Of a stretch of DNA of 64,000 nt, positions 48,901-58,539 are shown piece after piece. The position numbers and the translations under genes are program-made. The notes under the pieces are model-generated. The model saw only the letters and a list, made by a program, of their open reading frames with translations, did not search any database and was not told the DNA's origin. How positions within the stretch are numbered: the stretch's first letter is position 1; the number at the start of each line of letters is the position of its first letter. The DNA comes from Branchiostoma floridae (taxonomy: Eukaryota; Chordata; Leptocardii; Amphioxiformes; Branchiostomatidae), in NCBI RefSeq assembly GCF_000003815.2, contig NC_049991.1, forward strand, positions 9,635,182 through 9,699,181, read 5' to 3'.

Positions 48901-51900
48901 CTCGTCCCACAACATCATCGTGGTAGACATCCAGGGGGTGGGGGACCTGTGGACCGACCCCCAGATCCACACCAAGGAGGGGACGGACTATGGGGACGGG
49001 AACCTGGGTACCAAGGGCATGGCGCTGTACTTCCACTCCCACTCCTGTAACAGGATCTGTAAGGCCCTGAACCTCACCGCCTTCGACCTGTCCAACAGTG
49101 AGATCGCTAACCTGGAGAGGGCACAGGTTATACAGGTAGGGCATCGGTTATGTTCCAACAACCCTATGTTTAGACCAGGACTGGCCCCCAGACCTGTCCT
49201 TCCGTCCGGGGATGTTTGCTTGTTGGGACGGAAAAAATTGTACCCCATCCATCTCCAAAATGACATGAAAATGTTGAAAATGTACTTTCATAAATTAAGA
49301 ATGACTTACTTAGCCAGAAAAATCAACAACAATTTAAGCTGGAGACAGTCCTGGATCGGACACCTCTATCTTCCAAGACACACAGCCCTGTTCCTATCAT
49401 CATTGACAAAACGGGTAATTCACCCAGACATGGGATTTATCATGATATATTCACAAATCATGGTATGAACGATACGAACCTGGCTCCAAGGGGGATTAAT
49501 CCCATTTTGCTGAATCCACTGACTGATCGAATCAAGATTAATCGCACAGCTGAGCCAATCCATTATGAATAGGGTCCAAGCGGAACCCTAATGTAAGGAT
49601 GTTGTAATGTTGGGGTGTCGAAAGAGAGGGGCAGCAGTATGGAAGGATGTATGATTGAGGGGCCATTATCAAGGTTGCTAACAGTATGCTACTTGGAACA
49701 GTTATAGGCAGGTCAACAAGTTGAATAATGGTAGAAACCAGGAAAATCTTCATTTATTTCCATTGCTAGTATCTTTCTATTTCTGCTACAGTACTTTAAA
49801 TTTAATAGTAAGTTTGATTTCAGACATCATCAAAAACGATCTTGCGTGGATCGGAGGAAATCGTGATCGACCCAAGGCTGAAGAATACAGGCGACATCAC
49901 ACTGTTTCTTCGCCAGCGCTCCGAGAGTCCTCGCAACTCCCCGCGTGTGTCGGAATCAGAGGATGTCCACATGATGTCATCCTCTGTTTCCCCGCCGTAC
50001 TCCCCTGTGAATTTCTTGGATGACGACCCGTTTCCACCGAGTCTGCGCCGCCTTCGATCAGACTCTGAAAACAGCTCTATCACTCGGGTAAGCCCTGGTA
50101 CTTTGTTTGTCCTGGATGCTCATTCATGATCGTTTATTGTGTTCCTTTCAGTTTTGTGTGTTTTCTCTTGCTTTGGTGGGCTTTTAGTGCACATTTTAAC
50201 TTTCACTGCTGTTTAATATAATATAATATTATGTACTTTCTTTGCCCATTCTGTTCTCTTCTTTTCTAGCCTGGGTACCATCTGGATAGGAGTTCGCTCC
50301 AACATTTATTATATTTATTTATCGCTTCTCTGCAATTCCGTTTGGGAACCTTGACATCCCTAACGTATGGAATTGTTCATAATTTGGACAAGGGCACTGA
50401 TTGGTTCCTATGCATGAGCAAAGTAATGGATGGGTTCAAGCGCTCGTTTGAACAAGCATTCCAACAACCAAAAAGCCTCGTTCAAACAGGCGTTCCAACG
50501 ACCAGCCGCTTGTTGGAGGGCCTGTTGTCATCGAACGAGTGCTCTAGAGCCAATTCCTTAATTTGCTCATTCACTGACGTCACCACCAAAAGATTGAATA
50601 TACAGTTCTCCAGATGGGTAGCAGAAGTGAACATGGGAGCAAACTACTACCCGGATGGTACCCAGGCAACTTCTTTCCTTGATGTTAACTTTTCTCTTCT
50701 TTCCCTGCCATTGTGCTTGTTTGTGCTCTTATGTGACACCTGCCGACTCACTTGCACCACAGGGCCGTGTACGATATGACAGTGAAATGAGTGATTGTTT
50801 TGATGACACCATGTCACCAGAGGAGGTACCAACAGAAGATTCAGCCATTTGGCTTTCTTAGCTTAGACTTGAATGTAGTTCTTGTAGCAGTTCTTGTTGT
50901 TGGCTTGGCTTTAACTTAAAGATTATAAATTTTAGAGGTTTTAGTACACTGTAAGTTAGAATAGTAGGCTAGCATTCTGAATGCACAGTCATCTGTATAA
51001 AAAACTCTAATCTAGGTAAGTAATTTGATATGAGTGTTGAGTAAAGTTCTGAATTCTATCTTTCAAAACTTGCATAATTTTCTTTCAGTATAGGTAAAGT
51101 ACACTTCTAGCATGACATTTGAAATTCAACTGATTCCTAAGGATGAAATTGTATTCCAGCTCCAGAAAAAGTTGCACTGTGACAAAAAAATGAATAGAAT
51201 AGAGTAGCTTAGGATAGAATGAAATAGAACAGAACATAGAATAGAAAATCAATCATTCCCCTGATTTTGCGTGTACAGGAAGCGGAGCACGAGGAATTTG
51301 CCCGCCGCCAAGTGAGCCGACCATCCTGCGTGAATCTGGAGGTCAATTTCCGCAGGATGTCCTTGATTCAAGGTCAGCTCACTGGAGGTTCTATCCTGGG
51401 AGAGGTGAGTTAAAGATACAGCTTTGTATTCTTTTATTCTTCAACATTTTATAATATTGGTGTGCTACAGATTTTTTTCAATCTTGAATCAGCACTTGTT
51501 AACTGATATTGTTTGGTGAGTTTCATCTTCATTTAGCAATGCTATACTAACTTAGTCACCTACATACTTCCATCAAATCCCCTAGTTATTTATTAGGTCT
51601 CTTAAGAATTGATATTCTAAAGTACAAGAACCATGAGCCAGTCTTTAATGTTTGCTACATTTTGCTACTTTCCTACATATGGATTTATATCTTCATTGTA
51701 TACTGATAGCACATAAAGTCTGTGTCTTAACCACTGGCATACTAACATATCTGGCAAGGCAACCCATATGTGCTCACAAGTTTTTTTAAAAATGTTGACG
51801 CACTAGTTATTCAAAGGTAGTAGGGGGGCTGAAATCATTGCTAACCTCAGAAACAGTGGCAAAATACAGTGAGTTACCAATGTATGCTGCAACCAGCATG

Positions 51901-54900
51901 TGTTTGACAGCAATGGGTTTCATGTGATGAGAATTAAGCCTGTAGAACATTTAGAACACTGCAATGTTCCAAATTGTTACAGCATTTTGTTTTCCAATTT
52001 TCAGCCACAGGGTAATAAAATTATGCATCTACATGTTCCTATATTTTCACTGCAGTTTATGATGTCAAGTATTGCCAGCATGCATGTCCATATTATCTTA
52101 ACTCTTCCACAGACCAACTTAAGTACACTGAAAACTAAGTTCTTGCCCCAGCCCTTGTATCATACACCTGTTATAACTTTGCCTGCCCTCCATTCAGTTA
52201 TCCAGCACTACTGCATGTACTAAGGTTTGTTGTGTTGTCTTGTTTGTTTGTTTACCTGCTGCCCTGTGCAGAGGAACCCTCGTGTTTGCACGGAGGGGTC
52301 AATACTAGGACGGGTGAGTGTATCGTACCACGGGTGAACACTGGTACAGCGTACTGGTCCTCTATACGCATGGAAAATCATTCCCTCTATAGACCCATGG
52401 GCTGGTCTGCTTAATTCAAGCAGGGCAGTTTGCTTCAAGAAGCTTGGGCAGCAAGGTGTAGGACACTGCATGTGCAATGTTGTTATTGCATAGACTGCAC
52501 AGGCTATTGTTCGCTGTAGAATTTCAGAGGAGGTATTCCAACAACAGTTCTGTATTGTAGACATAAGGTACTGGTACTGTAGCATTGTTTGGTATTCAAT
52601 GTGTTATTACATTTTATTGTGTACTCCACTGCAGCTGGTGTACAGACCAAGGACATTCTTTATTTTCCTTGTACAGACAAAACAACCATACAGTAAAGAG
52701 TGAAAATTGTTCCCATTGAGCAGAAACCTGACACTGTCAGCAACTGCTGTTCTTCTCTTCCAACTACTTGTGTGTGACATCGTATCTTATCATCATCATA
52801 TCTGTCTTGATGGTACACAATTGCAAAAGGTCATGGTAAGATTGATACCGCAAACTCGTGCAACACTGTCATGAAAGGGTAATGATTAACAGTTCAAAGG
52901 ATTTTGTGTAGATATCCAAACTTATCACTTGTTCATCCACCTTTGATAGGTGCATCTGGAGATGGCAAAATACCATGAGAACGGTAGGTTTGCCCCACAA
53001 CAAGGACTGAACATGCTGCATGAGGAGGAGGTGGACTGGGACTCGGCCATCTTCCATCTGGAGAAGGCTGCTGTGTGTGGAGTTCTGGAGGCCATCGTGG
53101 CTCTGGCCAGGATGTTCCTGCAGTTGCCTCATGATGTGCTAGAGGGGGCTCATGTTGAGGTAAGTGAGCGGACAGATATGTGCTCAAGAGGAAGGGATAT
53201 TTTATTGTGGTGATGTTGAATACCCCATAGAAAATATGATGATCTGATGTTCCTGCAGTTGATTAATGATGTGCTAGAGGGAGCTCATGTTGAGTGAGAG
53301 GGCAGATAAGTGCTCAAGAGGAATGTTTTACTGGGATGATGTTGAATTTCCCTTAGAAAATATGATGATCTATTAGCTATGTGTGAGAGACTAAACCAGT
53401 CTATTTGCGGTGATATAGTGCATGGTTATGAATGTACACACTTAAAAATGCCGAAATGTTTCCAGTTTTCGCGTTACCAATTCACGGCGAACTTAAAACT
53501 GCCGCATATATTTTTCCATGGCAGTATGTGACTACAGTTACTGTAGATAGCGCTACAGCGAACTCAAAACCACTGCGAACGCTTCGTTTTCCCGCAACCG
53601 CAAATTTAAATCCCTGTGATATTAAATGCATTTACAGTAATATGTACCTATAATATACTGAAGGTAGAACCATTGCAATTGTAGAACACAGAAGAAAACA
53701 CCAACCGAGGTGTAGACTACATGCGGATGGCAGCGGTTGCAGGGGATCGCGGTGCCATGATCTACTTGGCAAATGCCTACCATACCGGCTCGGGCCTTGG
53801 AACTGAAAGGTACACCACTTCTCTCCTGCTACCTTGATGTACATTATTTTTCCATATTAGGCCATGTTGATTTCATTATATAGATGACATCTGCTTGCGC
53901 ATCAAATTGCAAAATAGATAAAAAGTTGTCAACCATACTGTAAATATAGAATACAACACGGTGTATTCCGTATCACCCGAGGTACCAGCCCGACCGCGGG
54001 TCGGATCGCCCGACGGCCGAAGTCATACCCACCTGAGAAAACCACTGTTTTGATGCGAAATGCGCCAGAAGTTGAACAAATTTGTTGCCCTCGAAAAAAA
54101 AAAGCGTTGCAACAGTAATGTTCCAACGTCCAAATCAAGTAGTCGAACTTTCGATGGCGCCGTACTCGGCCCACTCGAAACAGTTTGATTTATTCGAATG
54201 GAGCCCGTGTGATAAGCCCGGGCCGTACGGAAAGTTATCACTCGGTCCGGAACACCCGTATCAAACGTTTTCGCGTCACAGGTATGACATAAATTGTACA
54301 AAGCAGCTTTGAAATAAGCAAACATATATCATGGATTGCAAACACAAATAACAAAAATGTATACTTTTGTCACAGAATATTCCAGGTCAATGAAGATGTA
54401 TAGGAGCAAAAATGAAGAATCTATTGTTCGGTCATATGATCAACCTTCATGACAATGACCATAACATAATGAAGGCTGTTTGTAACTTTATATAATTTTT
54501 TTTATTCACATGCTCGCATCAGTTTTGGGGTTCCAGAACATGTCATCCATATACAATTTTTTGCAATCAAATCAGTATTGCCTTTAGATCATCAGTCTGA
54601 TTCTATTATGATGATAATAACATACATGTATGGACATATCTATTTGTTTTGCTTTCTTAACAGAAACTTGTCGGTTCAGGATAAATAAAAACGTATTGAA
54701 GCCGTTTATTTTTTCTTATCAGTAAATGTGACGTGGTTGTATTTCTCTGTTCTTCCAGAGATATAGACTGGGTAGAAGCCACCCGCTGGTACGACCAGGC
54801 TGTTAACCAGTCAGGTGAGGATGAGGAGGGTTGTTATGATGCCACCATGGAGGAACCAGCCTATTTACTGATGGCCAAAGAAGCTGAGCTGTACAGGGAG

Positions 54901-55677
54901 GGTGGGCATGGGCTGGAGAAGGACCCTGAAAGAGCTGGTAAGGAGTTCTTCCTTTTTCAGAAGAGGAAACTGAAGATGTCATAACTCTGTGAAGTTTGTC
55001 TGATAACCCCTTTTACAGAGATCAGAACGTGGCGACAGGAATTCTAAGTATTATGTCTAAGGTATAGCCCCAGAAAAAGAAAAGAAAACCCATCTGGACG
55101 TTGTTAAGCAAATAGAAACAATGGGCAAGACAAGGACTGTTTTCTTTACATTTGACATATTACCTAGAACTCCTGTCACCTCACATTCATTCTGATCTCT
55201 ATGATAGGGTTTATTCACATGTTTTATTCATTTTTGTAAATATCTCGCAGATTCTGTCTAATGCATTTTCCCCACTGGCTCAAAGGTAAAGGACATGCAA
55301 ATAGCAGAAAATTGAAGACAGGATATGAGATAACCTATACAAGGACCTTTGACCTAACTTCATGCCCGGGTCCCCCAACCTGCCAATTATGTGAAAACTA
55401 AGCCATTTAACTGCATTCTAAATACCACCAACACACTGAAAACAAAACCTCTACACAGAAGTAACTAGTTTTGAAGCCTTCACCTCTGCATATATAAATG
55501 TATTAATTTGTATCAATGATGCTTGAGTGATTTCCAACAGTATTGACATCTCTCCTGTCCCTTCCAGCGGAGCTGTACAATGATGCTGCAGAGCAGGCCA
55601 TGGCTGCCATGAAGGGTCGCCTGGCCAGCAAGTACTTCATGTTTGCAGAGGAGTGTTGGGGAGAGATGGAGGAATGA
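39961..55677 (+). CDS. EEF2K: Eukaryotic elongation factor 2 kinase (eEF2K), complete
   Basis: A calcium/calmodulin-dependent alpha-kinase that phosphorylates eEF2 and slows translation elongation in the cytosol. Exons: 39961-40413, 41799-41836, 44938-45109, 47613-47762, 48875-49135, 49824-50087, 50763-50825, 51279-51404, 52950-53159, 53685-53809, 54759-54937, 55568-55677. The total is 2151 nt, 716 aa (human 725). The calmodulin-targeting helix starts at W96 (VRNWRIAIRKAREF). The alpha-kinase domain runs about 125-345, with catalytic lysine K185 in NYVAKRYI, IQGVGDLWTDPQIH, and zinc ligands in HSHSCNRIC. T363 in KTILRG matches human T348, the main activating autophosphorylation site. An acidic, serine-rich regulatory loop follows. 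SEL1-like repeats (SILGEVHLEMAKYH, FHLEKAA, MRMAAVAGD, YDQAVNQSG) end at AMAAMKGRLASKY...EE, the eEF2-docking tail. The start ATG is the first in a frame that matches family length. Exon 7 (50763-50825) is weakly conserved and least certain. Confidence 0.94.
41190..41501. mobile_element. MULE-like MITE with 9-bp target duplication, EEF2K intron 1
   Basis: GGAGTTCAG flanks it exactly at 41181-41189 and 41502-41510. The ends are about 45-bp inverted repeats (GCCTCCATAGCAGGCTTTC ... GAAAGCCTGCTATGGAGGC), continuing through GGGGCC, a poly(T) run and GGCTCATAATAC. A 9-bp duplication suggests Mutator-like elements. No transposase. Confidence 0.85.
41919..42286. mobile_element. Family C composite repeat, copy 1
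   Basis: A hairpin half (AATACAACACGGTGTATTCC and its complement ending TTGTATTTTA) is followed by an inner segment bounded by inverted TTTATGTCATACC and GGTATGACATAAA. Copies at 45223-45625 and 53943-54293 share the layout. It creates a spurious 247-codon minus-strand frame. Confidence 0.8.
42623..42851. mobile_element. Family A MITE, copy 3
   Basis: TAATGCTAGTTCACCTTTATC at the left is inverted at the right as GGTGAGCTAGCATTA. The interior contains the ATATCAACTCGATGAACAG-type palindrome. Intron 2 of EEF2K. The symmetric TAATG/CATTA tips may include a TA duplication. Confidence 0.75.
42852..44937. other. EEF2K intron 2, remainder
   Basis: AT-rich sequence with scattered short open frames. 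I see no exon, RNA gene or structured repeat. Confidence 0.45.
45223..45625. mobile_element. Family C composite repeat, copy 2 (diverged)
   Basis: The hairpin half is well kept (AGAATACAACAAGGTGTATT and complement). The inner segment is more diverged than in copies 1 and 3 but ends with the same GACATAAA. Confidence 0.7.
46200..46375 (+). repeat. Dispersed repeat, first copy (second at 47925-48092)
   Basis: The segment with CATTCACAGCTTGGC, TGATGTTCCACTACATATCT and CTATGCATGATAAAAAGGCA recurs at 47965-48091 in the same orientation. Both copies are in EEF2K introns. Confidence 0.7.
47279..47660 (+). repeat. Tandem duplication across the exon 4 splice acceptor, EEF2K
   Basis: Two units with a period of about 183 bp. 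The first unit's CAG/GTGTATATTATGCAGGTAG (decoy acceptor at 47428-47429) copies the true CAG/GTGGATATTATGCAGGTTG at 47611-47612. Homology extends leftward to TTTATCAGTCC, GGGCAGGGTTGGCTG and CAGATTGACCTA. The decoy reads VYIMQVVTSEFKG and then stops. Confidence 0.85.
48450..48895 (+). repeat. Tandem duplication across the exon 5 splice acceptor, EEF2K
   Basis: Period about 220 bp. The decoy CTCTCCAG/ACATTTAGTCCCTTCACATT at 48655/48656 copies the true CTCTCCAG/GCATTTAGTCACTTCACGTT at 48874/48875. The duplicated stretch runs from a CCAGC-ATTTATATCTTG block (48454 and 48676) through GTCAATT-ACACTAGTGAA to the exon start. Confidence 0.85.
50270..50666. mobile_element. Family F inverted-repeat element, EEF2K intron 6
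   Basis: The left end CCTGGGTACCATCTGG...GTTCGCTCC is the imperfect complement of the right end GGAGCAAACT...CCGGATGGTACCCAGG. The interior has its own palindromic stretch around CGTTCCAACGACCAGC. Tips match the short hairpin at 8712. Confidence 0.8.
53111..53372 (+). repeat. Tandem duplication across the exon 9 splice donor, EEF2K
   Basis: The last ~48 bases of exon 9 plus donor and about 80 bases of intron (53111-53247) are repeated at 53248-53372 (GATGTTCCTGCAGTTG, TGATGTGCTAGAGGG, GTGCTCAAGAGGAA). In the second unit GAGGTAAGTGAG has become GAGTGAGAG, so the donor is lost and the copied frame meets a stop at once. Confidence 0.85.
53943..54293. mobile_element. Family C composite repeat, copy 3
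   Basis: The hairpin half is interrupted (CACCCGAGGTACCAGCCC then CCCGACGGCCGAAGTCATAC). The inner segment is nearly identical to 41919-42286 (AAAACCACTGTTTTGATGCG) and ends GGTATGACATAAA. Confidence 0.8.
55017..55201. repeat. Weak foldback, EEF2K last intron
   Basis: AGAGATCAGAACGTGGCGACAG (first 20 bases used) and the distant complement CTGTCACCTCACATTCATTC...CTGATCTCT pair imperfectly over about 32 bp. Confidence 0.45.
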
Positions 55678-55706
55678 GACATGTACAGGGAACAAACATC
55701 ATGCTA

Positions 55707-55869
55707 CGGTCAAGTTTCCCAGCCGGGCTGTTAGCGGAAATGAAAAATCAAAATTCATATCAATGAGTATGGCCAATTTTGCTTTTGAATTATTTTGGGA
55801 ACATTTTGTGCCTTTGTTGTTGTTCCCCAAAACTGCCCGGCTGGGCCCCGGATGAGAAATGTGACCTTA
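55707..55869. mobile_element. Family B MITE, copy 2, EEF2K 3' UTR
   Basis: GGTCAAGTTTCCCAGCCGGG and CCCGGCTGGGCCCCGG...GAAATGTGACC are inverted ends. It lies just 30 bp after the stop codon, so it is probably transcribed into the EEF2K 3' UTR. Confidence 0.75.
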
Positions 55870-58337
55870 CTATAGCATCAAACATATAGCTACTTGAAAC
55901 ATTTTCTTTTGTTCTGAGTACCATGGTTTCTATCACTTGTTAGTTGATTATTCCTTTTTCATGTTTTGGAAAGGTGCCTGAGTGTGGTTCTAGCTGCAAG
56001 CAGCTAAATGTTTAAGGAAAATACCAACCATGACTTTTCATTGTACTGTCATTTTTTATTTTTCAAGAAGGGCACAGAGAATGTCTTTTTTGTCAGGTTT
56101 TTGAGTGATGGATACTTTTCCTTTCACATTTCAGATAAAGATTACAGCATTGCCTCTTTAGCCCAGTTCTTCTTTTACTTTCCATGAATGTACAGAAAGT
56201 TGTACATAAAGAGTGAAGCTTTGTAATATACATGGTTATGTTATCGTAAAATTAGAAAACACAAAAAGAAATCCTGTATGGAAGCATGTGATGAAGTACA
56301 AGGTGGCTCTATATGGTTCTTATAGCTGAAATAAGAGCAAAGTTTAGTAGTATCACGTGTATGTTATCATTGAGAATAGGATTAAGAAGTGTTGTAAAAA
56401 TTTATCACCTTGAAATTAAGGTTTGTGCACATCTGCATACAGATTTCTTTGGAGCATGTTACATTTTTGGTTTCAACATATGAAAGAATTGAAAATCTTT
56501 GCAATCCAACAATATCAATTAGTGTACATTCACATGTACAAGTGCATGATGTCAATATGTTTATATATCCTCCAGCAACAGGCATTACTTTGTATAGATG
56601 GTCTGTTTCTGACTTGTCTTCATCAAGAGTGCTTACCCACCTTCCCCAATCTTAGTATGCAAAGCTTGTGTCTTTGGCAGCTTCAGCTTTCTTAGGCTTT
56701 CTACTATCAGGCAGCTTTTTACTCTCGCTCCAAAGTGCCATTGAGAATAGCGCTATCAGTCTCAGTCTTCCATTCTTAGACCCGGGAAAGAAAAGTCTTT
56801 TAGACGCCGCACTTGATTTATGCTTTGTATAGTGCTGTGCTGTGTAAATTTATGTCAGCTTTTGAAGCATTTACATCCAAGATGACAAAGCAAAAGGGTC
56901 TGATTACTCTGATATCCGGGAATTGTTTGAATCCAGTGTCATTATAACAAGATCTCATTGTTGTCCTGTATCTTGTGTAGCATTTCTTCAGTATGATGCT
57001 ACATTTATTCTAAGAAATGCAGTTCATCCAGTTCAGGGAATTGACTTTTCCAATCAGCCACATGGTTACATCAATGGGGTCAAAGACATAGCAAAGTTGT
57101 CCTGTTTTATACATGCCTGAAATCTTCTTGACAGCTACAATACTTTATACATATGGCATATGATTCGTATGTGGTTTGATAATGATAGCGTTACTAAGAA
57201 AAGTACAAAGGAACAGTGATATGACTGCAGTCATGGATTGTTATTGTTGCTTGTTAGTATATATAATAAGCTGTGGCACTTTGTAGAAAGGAAATGATTC
57301 ATATTTGTGCATGTGTAAGTATAACCTGTAGGATTGATAGTAAAACTAGATTACAAGTGTACATGTACATGCTGGGACGTAATCAGAAAAAAGATTTTAT
57401 GTATTTTTGAAGGAAGTGAAAGCAATAAGGTATTGAAAATGCCAACCTGAATAGTAAATATGTATGGGAGCCTACCGCTGAAAGGGGCCCGGATAGAATT
57501 TATACCTTTTCAACTATGTGGTACATGTATGTGTGTGTACACGTTTTATAGAGTGTACAAGCACTCAGTGATCTACTTGTATATGCTGCAGTGAAAAAGA
57601 AAAAAAGGAGCTAGAAATATATTTACATTACGAAATGGATACGACGACGACGACGAAAACTGTGCAAACAACTTTGGACATAGTTGTTGTACTTTTGTTT
57701 TGAAATAAGGTTACAATCAAGAGAGATGGTATTTAGCTGCTAAGCATTTGGAGAGGACCTTTGTTCCTCTCTTTATCTTTATCCTTTTGGCAACTTCTAG
57801 TTGTTCAGTTTGCTTAAATTTGTTGCAACATCAAATCAGAAGCTTACCAAATATGCAAGTTATTTGATAACTAACGTTGAATGTGTAATTTTCTGTCATG
57901 CATGTGTTTGCAGGTGTCAATAGCCTGTACATGTGACCATGGTGTTGATTCATCTTAACTCATGATTTGTCATTTTTATTTCTGCAATGTCATGAGAAAA
58001 TTAATAACTATCATAGGGTTGTAACTGTAAGGCGCCCACCAGTAGAGTTACAGATGACCTGCATACAGAATTATATCTTTCGCTGCAAAAATGGGTGGTG
58101 CTAAAAGTCGTGTACTTCTGTTTGGTGGCATATATTAGAGTGTCAAGTATGTCTAGTGTATGTGTATATAGATGGCCACTATCGTTAGCCCTTGTGTAAC
58201 AAATGTACCACAGGATGTGGATAAAAGTATGGTGCGTAATTATGTTGTTTTCGTTCAAAAGGTTCTAGATTGCTAAAAGCATGTATTAGCTTAACCCTGA
58301 GTAAGATACCACATACACCTTGTACTGTGCTATATCT
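55870..58337. other. EEF2K 3' UTR and intergenic
   Basis: AT-rich, no coding features. The convergent kinase gene's message probably ends near 58338-58343, where TTTATT (complement of AATAAA) occurs. The EEF2K message end is not clear. Confidence 0.4.
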
Positions 58338-58539
58338 GTTTATTCAACATTTGCAGTTTTTCATTCAGTAAAGATACCATTAAAATTACGCATGTAGTTT
58401 TTGTCATCCTTTGACTTCCATGTACGTGTAAACAATTGCATTTTTTTGCGAGCACCAACACAGTACTGAAAAGCCAGTAGGACTGGGTTATCAACAGGAC
58501 TGGTTTAAGATGAAGTTAGCTATTGTAGACGGTGCGATC

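Noticed and set aside
48857-49266. Minus-strand open frames of 92-95 codons
   Set aside because: Antisense shadows of EEF2K exon 5.
50342-50779. 145-codon plus-strand open frame
   Set aside because: Mostly the interior of the family F element in EEF2K intron 6; only 50763-50779 belongs to a real exon.
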